64,000 nucleotides of DNA from Streptomyces calvus (lineage in GTDB: Bacteria; Actinomycetota; Actinomycetes; Streptomycetales; Streptomycetaceae): the NCBI RefSeq assembly GCF_006782915.1, contig NZ_VCNP01000056.1, positions 124,001 to 188,000 on the forward strand, read 5' to 3'. The translations under genes were made by a program, and so were the position numbers. How positions within the stretch are numbered: position 1 is the stretch's first letter; each line of letters begins with the position of its first letter. Below, in pieces: positions 15,106-22,649 of the stretch. The notes under the pieces are model-generated. The model was not told where the DNA came from and searched no databases. It saw only the letters and a list, made by a program, of their open reading frames with translations.

Positions 15106-15617
15106 GCTCACCGGTGATCGTGCTCGTCGGCCCGATGGGCGTGGGCAAGTCCACCGTCGGGCAACTGCTCGCCGACCGGCTCGGCGTCGGCTACCGCGAC
15201 ACCGACGACGACATCGTCGCCGGTGAGGGCCGCAGCATCGCCGACATCTTCGTCGACGACGGCGAACCCGCCTTCCGCGCGATCGAGAAGCGGGCGGTGC
15301 ACACCGCGCTCGGCGAGCACGACGGCGTCCTCGCCCTCGGCGGCGGCGCGGTCCTCGACGCCGACACGCGCGCGCTGCTCGCCGGACAGCGGGTCGTCTA
15401 CCTGTCCATGGACGTCGAGGAGGCGGTCAGGCGCACCGGGCTCAACACCGCCCGGCCGCTGCTCGCGGTCAACCCGCGCAAGCAGTGGCGCGAGCTGATG
15501 GAGGCCCGCCGGCACCTGTACGAGGAGGTCGCCACGGCCGTCGTGCCCACGGACGGCCGCACACCCGAAGAGGTCACCGAAGCCGCCCTGGACGCACTGG
15601 AGTTGAAGGAAGCATGA
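15102..15617 (+). CDS. aroK: shikimate kinase
   Basis: A 171-residue P-loop kinase phosphorylating shikimate. Walker A is GPMGVGKSTVG (about 8-18), the shikimate/Mg motif DTDDDI follows, and ALGGGAVLD lies mid-protein. The lid and NTARPLL region are intact. It overlaps aroC by ATGA at its start and aroB by ATGA at its end, so the three genes are translationally coupled. Confidence 0.96.
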   Translation: MSSPVIVLVGPMGVGKSTVGQLLADRLGVGYRDTDDDIVAGEGRSIADIFVDDGEPAFRAIEKRAVHTALGEHDGVLALGGGAVLDADTRALLAGQRVVYLSMDVEEAVRRTGLNTARPLLAVNPRKQWRELMEARRHLYEEVATAVVPTDGRTPEEVTEAALDALELKEA

Positions 15618-16708
15618 GCAGCGAGGCAGTGACAAGGATCCACATCGGCGGCACCGCGGGCACCGACCCGTACGACGTCCTGGTGGGCCGTCAGCTCCTC
15701 GGCGAACTCGCCGGACTGATCGGCAACCGGGCCAGGCGGGTCGCCGTCGTGCATCCGGAGTCGCTGGCCGAGACCGGTGACGCGCTCCGCGCCGACCTGG
15801 CCGAGCAGGGCTACGAGGCGATCGCCGTCCAGGTGCCCAACGCCGAGGAGGCCAAGACCGCCGAGGTCGCCGCCTACTGCTGGAAGGCGCTCGGCCAGTC
15901 CGGCTTCACCCGCACCGACGTCATCGTCGGCGTCGGCGGCGGAGCCACCACCGACCTGGCCGGGTTCGTCGCCGCCACCTGGCTGCGCGGCGTGCGCTGG
16001 ATCGCCGTCCCGACCACCGTGCTCGCCATGGTGGACGCCGCCGTCGGCGGCAAGACCGGCATCAACACCGCCGAGGGCAAGAACCTGGTGGGCGCCTTCC
16101 ACCCGCCCGCCGGCGTGCTGTGCGACCTCGCCGCGCTGGACTCCCTGCCCGTGAACGACTACGTGTCGGGGCTCGCCGAGGTCATCAAGGCCGGCTTCAT
16201 CGCCGACCCGGTGATCCTGGACCTGATCGAGTCCGACCCGCAGGCCGCCCGCACCCCGGCCGGACCGCACACCGCGGAGCTGATCGAGCGTTCCATCCGG
16301 GTCAAGGCCGACGTCGTGTCGTCCGACCTGAAGGAGTCGGGCCTGCGGGAGATCCTCAACTACGGCCACACCCTCGGCCACGCCATCGAGAAGAACGAGC
16401 GCTACAAGTGGCGCCACGGCGCTGCGGTGTCGGTGGGCATGCACTTCGCCGCCGAACTGGGCCGCCTGGCGGGCCGCCTCGACGACGCCACCGCCGACCG
16501 CCACCGCACGATCCTCGAATCGGTCGGACTGCCCCTGCACTACCGCTACGACCAGTGGCCCAAGCTGCTGGAGGCCATGAAGGTCGACAAGAAGTCGCGC
16601 GGCGACCTGCTGCGCTTCATCGTCCTCGACGGCCTCGCCAAGCCCACCGTGCTGGAAGGACCCGACCCGGCCGTGCTGCTCGCCGCGTACGGTGAAGTCG
16701 CGCAGTAG
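15614..16708 (+). CDS. aroB: 3-dehydroquinate synthase
   Basis: A 364-residue NAD- and Zn-dependent cyclase converting DAHP to 3-dehydroquinate, the second shikimate-pathway step. It shows GGGATTDLAGFVAATW for NAD binding, DAAVGGKTGIN, and the metal-ligand segment GHTLGHAIE. The start is ATG 15614, overlapping aroK by four bases after GAAGGAAGC; the frame runs open upstream inside aroK. It is the last gene of the aro operon; a hairpin terminator follows. Confidence 0.96.
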   Translation: MSSEAVTRIHIGGTAGTDPYDVLVGRQLLGELAGLIGNRARRVAVVHPESLAETGDALRADLAEQGYEAIAVQVPNAEEAKTAEVAAYCWKALGQSGFTRTDVIVGVGGGATTDLAGFVAATWLRGVRWIAVPTTVLAMVDAAVGGKTGINTAEGKNLVGAFHPPAGVLCDLAALDSLPVNDYVSGLAEVIKAGFIADPVILDLIESDPQAARTPAGPHTAELIERSIRVKADVVSSDLKESGLREILNYGHTLGHAIEKNERYKWRHGAAVSVGMHFAAELGRLAGRLDDATADRHRTILESVGLPLHYRYDQWPKLLEAMKVDKKSRGDLLRFIVLDGLAKPTVLEGPDPAVLLAAYGEVAQ

Positions 16709-16727
16709 GACGGGCACTTCGGGCCGC

Positions 16728-16757
16728 CCCCGGCCGTTGACCGAACGACGGCCGGGG
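16728..16757 (+). terminator. terminator after aroB
   Basis: Perfect 10-bp stem: CCCCGGCCGT (16728-16737) with ACGGCCGGGG (16748-16757), 10-nt loop, about 20 nt after the aroB stop. Confidence 0.65.
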
Positions 16758-16793
16758 ACGGTACCGTCCGGACGGCGGGCGCACCACGCCCTT

Positions 16794-16821
16794 TAGGCTG
16801 TCCGGAAGAGCGGGTACCCGC
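16794..16821 (+). promoter_or_regulatory. putative promoter/operator before the P-loop gene
   Basis: A -10-like TAGGCT (16794-16799) is followed by the perfect 12-bp palindrome GCGGGTACCCGC (16810-16821), placed near the expected transcript start. No good -35 is visible. Confidence 0.3.
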
Positions 16822-16917
16822 CCGCCCATCGCCCGCGCTGAACGAGCCGGAGGCGTACACCGGCCGAAGCGCCCGCGGGCGAGCCGAGCCCAGAAGCACG
16901 AGACGGAGTGGCACCGG

Positions 16918-17862
16918 ATGCAGCACGCAGTGGGTTCTCCGCTGCCGCCGCCCCACCAGCGGGGGCAGGGACCGGCCGCGGGCTGGTCACCGGCCGCACA
17001 CCACCCGGGTCCGCCTCCCGGAGCGGGAGCGCACCAGGGCCCCGCGCCCGTGCCCCCTTCGGCACCGGGCTATCCCGCGCCGCCCCCGGCGCAGCACCGC
17101 CCGGCCCCTCCGCCGCCCCCGGCGCAGCAGGCACCGGTGCCCCCGCCCGCCCCGGCACAGCAGGGCCCGGTTCCTCCGCCGCCCCCGGCACAGCAGGGCC
17201 CGGTCCCGCCGCCGCCCGACACCACGGGCCACGTCCCGCTGCCGCCCGGCGGCCCCGTCGCCGTGCCCAGCGCACCGCAGGCCGCCGCCCACCCCGACCC
17301 GGCCGGCACGACCATCGCCGTGCTGCTCATCGGGCCCGCGGGCGCCGGCAAGACCAGCGTCGCCAAGTACTGGGCGGACCACCGGCGGGTGCCGACCGCC
17401 CACATCAGCCTCGACGACGTCCGCGAGTGGGTCCGCTCCGGATTCGCCGACCCGCAGTCCGGGTGGAACGACAACTCCGAGGCGCAGTACCGACTGGCCC
17501 GCCGCACCTGCGGCTTCGCCGCGCGCAACTTCCTCGCCAACGGCATCTCGTGCATCCTCGACGACGCCGTCTTCCCCGACCGGCCGGTGGTCGGCCTCGG
17601 CGGCTGGAAGCGCCACGTGGGCCCCGGTCTGCTGCCGGTCGTCCTGCTGCCGGGCCTGGACATCGTGCTGGAGCGCAACGCGGAGCGCTCCGGCAACCGC
17701 CGCCTCAGCGACGAGGAAGTGGCCCGCATCCACGGCCGTATGGCCGGCTGGTACGGATCGGGTCTGCCGATCATCGACAACTCCCAGATCGGCATAGCCG
17801 AGACGGCCCGGATCCTGGACGACGTCCTGGCCCGCTCCATCGCCAGCCCTCCGGCGTGGTGA
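16918..17862 (+). CDS. P-loop kinase/ATPase with long proline-rich N-terminus
   Basis: A 314-residue protein in two parts. Residues 1-125 are extremely Pro/Ala/Gln-rich, with near-tandem PAQQGPVPPPP units at about 79-100. Residues 130-314 form a P-loop domain with Walker A GPAGAGKT (139-146), followed by DDVREWV and CILDDAVFPD segments reminiscent of small-molecule kinases of the AAA_33/chloramphenicol-phosphotransferase type. The substrate is unknown. ATG 16918 follows GACGGAGTGG. It lies between the aro operon and the pepQ-efp-nusB genes. Disorder plus ATPase suggests a scaffold or polar-localisation role, but nothing proves it. Confidence 0.8.
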   Translation: MQHAVGSPLPPPHQRGQGPAAGWSPAAHHPGPPPGAGAHQGPAPVPPSAPGYPAPPPAQHRPAPPPPPAQQAPVPPPAPAQQGPVPPPPPAQQGPVPPPPDTTGHVPLPPGGPVAVPSAPQAAAHPDPAGTTIAVLLIGPAGAGKTSVAKYWADHRRVPTAHISLDDVREWVRSGFADPQSGWNDNSEAQYRLARRTCGFAARNFLANGISCILDDAVFPDRPVVGLGGWKRHVGPGLLPVVLLPGLDIVLERNAERSGNRRLSDEEVARIHGRMAGWYGSGLPIIDNSQIGIAETARILDDVLARSIASPPAW

Positions 17863-17929
17863 CACCGCCCCCGTCCCGGGGCCGCCGCCCACTCGGCCCT
17901 CTCGACCGGCGGCATCCGGCCGCCGCTCC

Positions 17930-17935
17930 TAGGCT
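17930..17935 (+). promoter_or_regulatory. possible leaderless -10 element before the PepQ-like gene
   Basis: TAGGCT lies 6 nt upstream of the ATG at 17942 and there is no Shine-Dalgarno, a pattern typical of leaderless Streptomyces transcripts. No convincing -35. Confidence 0.35.
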
Positions 17936-17941
17936 CGAACC

Positions 17942-19048
17942 ATGTCAGAGGTCTACGCGGTCCGCCGGACGCGGCTGAGGGAATGCTGCAACGCGGGCGG
18001 CAGCGCGGCGGCGCTGGTGTCCCAGCCCGCCAATGTGCGCTACCTCGCCGGTCCCGCGCCCGAGGGCGCCGTGCTGCTGCTCGGCCGGACCGAGGACCTG
18101 CTGGTGTGCGCAGGCCCGCCCGACGACCGCGCACCCCACAACCGCCCCGACGAGGCGCTGCGCCTGCACGTGATGCCCGGCATCGGCGGTGACCCGGCCG
18201 TCGCCGCCGCCGGACTCGCCGCCGGCCAGGGCGCCGACTCCCTCGCCGTCGAGGAGCACCATCTGACCGTGGCCCGGCACCGGGAGATCGGATCGGTGGC
18301 GCCCCGGCTGCGCCTGGCCGGCATCGCCGGGGCCGTCGAGCAGTTGCGGGTGGTCAAGGACGAGGAGGAGATCTCCTGTCTGCGGATCGGCGCGGAGATC
18401 GCCGACCAGGCCCTCGGTGAACTCCTGGAGTCCATCCTCGTCGGGCGCACCGAACGGCACTTGGCGCTCGAACTCGAACGGCGCCTGGTGGACCACGGCG
18501 CGGACGGCCCCGCCTTCCCCACCTCCGTCGCCACCGGCCCGCACGCCGGTCGGCCCGGTCACCGGCCCACCGACCGGCGCGTCGAGGAAGGGGACTTCCT
18601 CTCCGTCTGCCTCGGCGCCACCTACCGCGGCTACCGCTGCGAGATCGGCCGCACCTTCGTCATCGGCACGGCCCCCGCGGACTGGCAGATCGAGCTGTAC
18701 GACCTCGTCTTCTCCGCCCAGCGCGCCGGACGCGAGTCCCTCGTCCCCGGCGCAGCCTGCCGCGACGTGGACCGCGCGGCCCGCCAGGTACTGGACTCCG
18801 CCGGGTACGCCGAGGCCCTTCCGGTGCTCACCGGGCACGGTGTCGGACTCGAAATCGACGAGGACCCTCAATTGACCCCCGCGGCCATGGGTAAACTGGA
18901 CGCTTGCGTGCCGGTCACCGTCGAACCGGGGGTCCACCTCCCGGGACGGGGCGGAGTCCGGATCGATGACACGCTCGTCGTGCGCCCCGAGGCGGACGGC
19001 GGACCCGAGCTACTCACCATCACGACCAAGGAGCTGCTCGCGCTCTAG
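17942..19048 (+). CDS. M24/PepQ-like aminopeptidase homologue with altered metal site
   Basis: A 368-residue protein of the pita-bread (Xaa-Pro peptidase/methionine aminopeptidase) fold with an N-terminal creatinase-like domain (about 1-130). The five metal ligands of the family are normally D, D, H, E, E. Here the aligned positions read Cys223 (in GDFLSVCLGA), Glu234 (RCEIGRT), His299 (TGHGVGLE), Glu328 (VTVEPG) and Asp342 (VRIDDT). Three of five are changed, one to Cys, so dinuclear metal peptidase activity is doubtful. The location just before efp is conserved with proline peptidases in other bacteria. Fold call secure; catalytic status unsure. Confidence 0.8.
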   Translation: MSEVYAVRRTRLRECCNAGGSAAALVSQPANVRYLAGPAPEGAVLLLGRTEDLLVCAGPPDDRAPHNRPDEALRLHVMPGIGGDPAVAAAGLAAGQGADSLAVEEHHLTVARHREIGSVAPRLRLAGIAGAVEQLRVVKDEEEISCLRIGAEIADQALGELLESILVGRTERHLALELERRLVDHGADGPAFPTSVATGPHAGRPGHRPTDRRVEEGDFLSVCLGATYRGYRCEIGRTFVIGTAPADWQIELYDLVFSAQRAGRESLVPGAACRDVDRAARQVLDSAGYAEALPVLTGHGVGLEIDEDPQLTPAAMGKLDACVPVTVEPGVHLPGRGGVRIDDTLVVRPEADGGPELLTITTKELLAL

Positions 19049-19111
19049 CCTCGCGCTGTGCGCTCGCCCCGGGGTCGTCCACGTCAGTCCAGTCCAGGAG
19101 ATTCCGCAACC

Positions 19112-19678
19112 GTGGCTTCCACGAACGACCTCAAGAACGGCATGGTGCTCAAGCTCGAAGGCGGCCAGCTCTGGTCCGTCGTCGAGTTCCAGCACGTCAA
19201 GCCCGGCAAGGGCCCGGCCTTCGTGCGCACCAAGCTCAAGAACGTGCTCTCCGGCAAGGTCGTCGACAAGACCTTCAACGCCGGCGTCAAGGTCGAAACG
19301 GCCACCGTCGACAAGCGCGACATGCAGTTCTCCTACATGGACGGAGACTACTTCGTCTTCATGGACATGGAGACCTACGACCAGCTGATGGTCGACCGCA
19401 AGGCCGTCGGCGACGCCGCCAACTTCCTCGTCGAGGGCTTCACGGCCACCGTCGCGCAGCACGAGGGCGAGGTGCTCTTCGTCGAGCTGCCGGCCGCCGT
19501 CGAGCTGACCGTCCAGGAGACCGAGCCGGGCGTCCAGGGCGACCGCTCCACCGGCGGCACCAAGCCCGCCACCCTGGAGACCGGCCACCAGATCCAGGTC
19601 CCGCTCTTCATCACCACCGGTGAGAAGATCAAGGTCGACACCCGCACCAGCGACTACCTCGGCCGGGTGAACAGCTAA
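19112..19678 (+). CDS. efp: elongation factor P
   Basis: A 188-residue three-domain translation factor that rescues ribosomes stalled at polyproline. The N-terminal KOW-like domain carries the loop KPGKGPAFV with the tip Lys at about residue 34, followed by two OB domains ending TTGEKIKVDTRTSDYLGRVNS. The frame is open from 19058, but GTG 19112 gives the standard N-terminus (ASTNDLKNGMVL) with AGGAG upstream. nusB starts 2 nt after its stop. The proline-rich protein encoded at 16918-17862 is a plausible client. Confidence 0.97.
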   Translation: MASTNDLKNGMVLKLEGGQLWSVVEFQHVKPGKGPAFVRTKLKNVLSGKVVDKTFNAGVKVETATVDKRDMQFSYMDGDYFVFMDMETYDQLMVDRKAVGDAANFLVEGFTATVAQHEGEVLFVELPAAVELTVQETEPGVQGDRSTGGTKPATLETGHQIQVPLFITTGEKIKVDTRTSDYLGRVNS

Positions 19679-19680
19679 CC

Positions 19681-20112
19681 GTGGCTGCCCGCAACACGGC
19701 CCGCAAACGCGCCTTCCAGATCCTCTTCGAGGGTGACCAGCGCGGCGCCGACGTCCTGACGGTCCTCGCGGACTGGATCCGGCACTCCCGGACCGACACC
19801 CGGCAGCCGCCGGTGAGCGAGTACACGATGCAGCTGGTCGAGGGCTACGCGGAGCACGCGGAGCGCATCGACGAGCTGATCGCCCAGTACTCGGTCGGCT
19901 GGACGCTCGACCGGATGCCGGTCGTGGACCGCAGCATCCTGCGTCTCGGCGCCTACGAGCTGATCTGGGTCGACGAGACCCCGGACGCCGTCGTCCTCGA
20001 CGAGATGGTGCAGCTGGCCAAGGAGTTCTCCACGGACGAGTCGCCCTCCTTCGTGAACGGGCTGCTCGGCCGGCTCAAGGAGCTGAAGCCGTCGCTGCGC
20101 CGCGAGGCGTGA
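19681..20112 (+). CDS. nusB: transcription antitermination protein NusB
   Basis: A 143-residue all-helical RNA-binding protein that acts with NusE (S10) in rRNA antitermination. Typical features are the Arg-rich start (AARNTARKRAFQILFEGDQRGADV) and the C-terminal SPSFVNGLLGRL segment. GTG start, only 2 nt after efp, so co-transcribed with it. A copy of a dispersed Streptomyces intergenic motif follows. Confidence 0.96.
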   Translation: MAARNTARKRAFQILFEGDQRGADVLTVLADWIRHSRTDTRQPPVSEYTMQLVEGYAEHAERIDELIAQYSVGWTLDRMPVVDRSILRLGAYELIWVDETPDAVVLDEMVQLAKEFSTDESPSFVNGLLGRLKELKPSLRREA

Positions 20113-20161
20113 CTGCCCCTGCGCCGTAAGGGTGCGGCAGTGCGACGGCTCCGCCTCCTCT

Positions 20162-20191
20162 GCGGCTGGTCGCGCAGTTCGCCGCGCCCCC
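20162..20191. repeat. copy of a dispersed Streptomyces intergenic motif
   Basis: The string GCGGCTGGTCGCGCAGTTC followed by GCCGCGCCCC, between the convergent ends of nusB and bldD, resembles the GGCTGGTCGCGCAGTTCCCC motif I recall from many Streptomyces intergenic regions. A short GCGGC/GCCGC stem (20162-20166 and 20181-20185) is possible, so it may act as a bidirectional terminator. Confidence 0.5.
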
Positions 20192-20224
20192 GGCGGTACG
20201 TTTCTGCGTGAACCCGCGGAGCGG

Positions 20225-20728
20225 TCAGACGTCCTCGTGCGTGGCGACCGCGCGCCGCGCGTCCGCGTCCAGGACGCCCCAGCTGATCAGCTGCTCGGTG
20301 AGGACCGAGGGCGACTGGTCGTAGATGACGGCGAGGGTGCGCAGGTCGTCCTGGCGGATCGAGAGCACCTTGCCGTTGTAGTCACCGCGCTGGGACTGGA
20401 TCGTCGCCGCGTAGCGCTGCAGCGGGCCCGCCTTCTCGGCCGGCACCGTGGCCAGCCGCTCCAGGTCCAGGACCAGCTTCGGCGGCGGCTCGGCGGCGCC
20501 GCCCGGGGTGGTGCCCGGCAGCAGCTCCTGCACCGGAACGCCGTAGAAGTCCGCCAGCTCCGCGAGGCGCTGCACGGTCACGGCGCGGTCGCCACGCTCG
20601 TACGAACCGACCACCACCGCCTTCCAGCGGCCCTGGGACTTCTCCTCGACACCGTGGAGGGAAAGGCCCTGCTGGGTGCGGATCGCCCGGAGCTTGGCCC
20701 CGAGCTGTTTGGCGTATTCGCTGGACAT
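20225..20728 (-). CDS. bldD: developmental master regulator BldD
   Basis: A 167-residue global repressor of sporulation genes during vegetative growth. The N-terminal Xre-type helix-turn-helix spans about residues 7-60. The C-terminal domain carries the tetrameric c-di-GMP-binding signature RGD-x8-RQDD at 114-116 and 125-128. The ATG at 20728 gives the known N-terminus SSEYAKQLGAKLRAIR; five extra in-frame codons upstream are unlikely to be used. It is divergent from pyrR, and its promoter contains a consensus BldD box, implying autoregulation. Confidence 0.97.
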   Translation of the reverse strand: MSSEYAKQLGAKLRAIRTQQGLSLHGVEEKSQGRWKAVVVGSYERGDRAVTVQRLAELADFYGVPVQELLPGTTPGGAAEPPPKLVLDLERLATVPAEKAGPLQRYAATIQSQRGDYNGKVLSIRQDDLRTLAVIYDQSPSVLTEQLISWGVLDADARRAVATHEDV

Positions 20729-20796
20729 ATAGCTCCCCGGCACTGTGTCGACGCGGTTGGCTGGTTTCCATACCGCGCGGCTGGTAACTCACTGTG

Positions 20797-20826
20797 AGGT
20801 TACGCAGCGTTACTCTCGTGCGTCAA
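20797..20826 (-). promoter_or_regulatory. bldD promoter with consensus BldD box
   Basis: On the minus strand a -35 TTGACG (20826-20821) and -10 TAACCT (20802-20797) are separated by 18 bp. Between and overlapping them lies GTTACGCAGCGTTAC (20799-20813), matching every specified base of the BldD consensus nTnACnC(A/T)GnGTnAn. A second GTAAC...GTTAC arrangement (20784-20803) overlaps it. Binding here would occlude RNA polymerase, consistent with known bldD autorepression. Confidence 0.8.
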
Positions 20827-20954
20827 GCCGAATGGTCCACACCGACTCTTCCGTGGTAGCGGCGATCGGTTGCTCCATCGGAGTGACCGGGGGCGTCGCT
20901 GCGCCCCGATGCGGACCTGGTAGCCTGAACGACGCAATCCGACGTCCTTTAAGG

Positions 20955-20980
20955 TCCGTCCCGTGAGGCGGAGAAGGAGG
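20955..20980 (+). promoter_or_regulatory. PyrR-binding loop and ribosome site in the pyr leader
   Basis: TCCCGTGAGGC (20959-20969) matches the PyrR-binding-loop consensus UCCNGNGAGGY, in a hairpin with stem TCCGTC (20955-20960) and GGCGGA (20967-20972). The pyrR Shine-Dalgarno AAGGAGG (20974-20980) starts right after it. No terminator/antiterminator pair is apparent, so UMP-bound PyrR probably blocks translation, as I recall for mycobacteria. Confidence 0.7.
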
Positions 20981-20990
20981 TCCGTTTCAC

Positions 20991-21551
20991 ATGGACACGC
21001 AGCAGTCCGATGCGCGGCCGGTCCTCGAGGGCCCCGACATCGCGCGGGTACTGACCCGCATCGCCCACGAGATCGTCGAACGCGCCAAGGGCGCCGACGA
21101 CGTGGTGCTCCTCGGCATCCCGACCCGAGGCGTCTTCCTCGCCCAGCGGCTCGCCGCCAAGCTCGAGCAGATCACCGAGCGCAAGGTTCCGGTCGGCTCG
21201 CTCGACATCACCATGTACCGCGACGACCTGCGCATGCACCCGCCGCGTGCGCTGGCCCGCACCGAGATCCCCGGTGACGGCATCGACGGCCGCCTCGTCG
21301 TCCTCGTCGACGACGTGCTCTTCTCCGGCCGCACCATCCGCGCCGCCCTCGACGCGCTGAACGACATCGGGCGCCCCCGCGCGGTGCAGCTCGCCGTCCT
21401 CGTCGACCGCGGCCACCGCGAACTGCCCATCCGCGCCGACTACGTCGGTAAGAACCTCCCCACGTCGCTGCGGGAGACGGTCAAGGTCCTGCTCGCCGAG
21501 GAGGACGGTCGCGACACCGTGCTGCTCGGCGCCAAGCAGACCCCCCAGTAG
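20991..21551 (+). CDS. pyrR: pyr operon regulator PyrR / uracil phosphoribosyltransferase
   Basis: A 186-residue bifunctional protein: a UMP/UTP-sensing RNA-binding regulator with type-I phosphoribosyltransferase fold. The PRPP-binding motif is VVLVDDVLFSGRTIRAAL (about 103-120), and the N-terminal region has IVERAKGADDVVLLGIPTRGV. ATG 20991 with AAGGAGG 10 nt upstream. First gene of the pyrimidine operon; its own leader carries the likely binding loop. Confidence 0.96.
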   Translation: MDTQQSDARPVLEGPDIARVLTRIAHEIVERAKGADDVVLLGIPTRGVFLAQRLAAKLEQITERKVPVGSLDITMYRDDLRMHPPRALARTEIPGDGIDGRLVVLVDDVLFSGRTIRAALDALNDIGRPRAVQLAVLVDRGHRELPIRADYVGKNLPTSLRETVKVLLAEEDGRDTVLLGAKQTPQ

Positions 21552-21654
21552 CACATCGGGCGTACGCCGACGGCGTGCGCCGGCTTCGGCACGCCCTCGC
21601 GCGTACCCGGCTGCCCGATTTCGCCTGAATGAACTGCCTTACGGAGCCTGACAG

Positions 21655-22644
21655 ATGCAGCGTCATCTCATCTCGGCCGCCGACCTCACCCGCGACGACG
21701 CCGTCCTCATCCTCGACACCGCCGAGGAGATGGCCCGGGTGGCGGACCGGCCGATCAAGAAACTGCCCACCCTGCGCGGCCGCACCGTCGTCAACCTCTT
21801 CTTCGAGGACTCCACGCGCACCCGCATCTCCTTCGAGGCCGCCGAGAAGCGGCTCTCCGCGGACGTCATCAACTTCTCCGCCAAGGGCTCCAGCGTCTCC
21901 AAGGGCGAGTCCCTGAAGGACACCGCCCAGACCCTGGAGGCCATGGGCGTCGACGCCGTCGTCATCCGGCACGGCGCCTCCGGCGCCCCCTACCGCCTGG
22001 CCACCTCCGGCTGGATCGACGCCCACGTCATCAACGCCGGCGACGGCACCCACCAGCCCCCCACCCAGGCGCTGCTCGACGCCTTCACCATGCGGCGCCG
22101 GCTCGTCGGCCGGGACGCCGGGCTCGGCCAGGACCTCTCCGGCCGGCGCATCACCATCGTCGGCGACGTCCTGCACAGCCGGGTCGCCCGCTCCAACGTC
22201 GACCTGCTGCACACCCTCGGCGCCGAGGTCACCCTCGTCGCCCCGCCGACCCTGCTGCCGGTCGGCGTCGGCACCTGGCCCTGCGAGGTGTCGTACGACC
22301 TCGACTCCACGCTGACCAAGTCGGACGCGGTGATGATGCTGCGCGTCCAGCGCGAGCGCATGAACGCCGCCTTCTTCCCCACCGAGCGCGAGTACTCGCG
22401 GCGCTACGGACTCGACGGCGACCGCATGGCCCGGATGCCCGAGCACGCCATCGTGATGCACCCCGGCCCGATGGTCCGCGGCATGGAGATCACCGCCGAG
22501 GTCGCCGACTCCGACCGCTGCACCGTGATCGAGCAGGTCGCCAACGGCGTCTCCATCCGGATGGCCGTCCTGTACCTGCTGCTCGGCGGCAACGAACCCG
22601 CCCTCACCCCCGCCCGTTCCACCGGCACCACCGAGGAGAAGTAA
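21655..22644 (+). CDS. pyrB: aspartate carbamoyltransferase catalytic subunit
   Basis: A 329-residue enzyme making carbamoyl-aspartate. The carbamoyl-phosphate motif is FEDSTRTRISFE (about 43-54), and HPGPMVRGMEI lies near the C-terminus. No pyrI regulatory subunit is nearby. The start is ATG 21655 after ACGGAG. The 103-nt gap after pyrR contains a small GGCGTGC/GCACGCC hairpin (about 21573-21596). It is followed 5 nt later by pyrC. Confidence 0.96.
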   Translation: MQRHLISAADLTRDDAVLILDTAEEMARVADRPIKKLPTLRGRTVVNLFFEDSTRTRISFEAAEKRLSADVINFSAKGSSVSKGESLKDTAQTLEAMGVDAVVIRHGASGAPYRLATSGWIDAHVINAGDGTHQPPTQALLDAFTMRRRLVGRDAGLGQDLSGRRITIVGDVLHSRVARSNVDLLHTLGAEVTLVAPPTLLPVGVGTWPCEVSYDLDSTLTKSDAVMMLRVQRERMNAAFFPTEREYSRRYGLDGDRMARMPEHAIVMHPGPMVRGMEITAEVADSDRCTVIEQVANGVSIRMAVLYLLLGGNEPALTPARSTGTTEEK

Positions 22645-22649
22645 GAACC

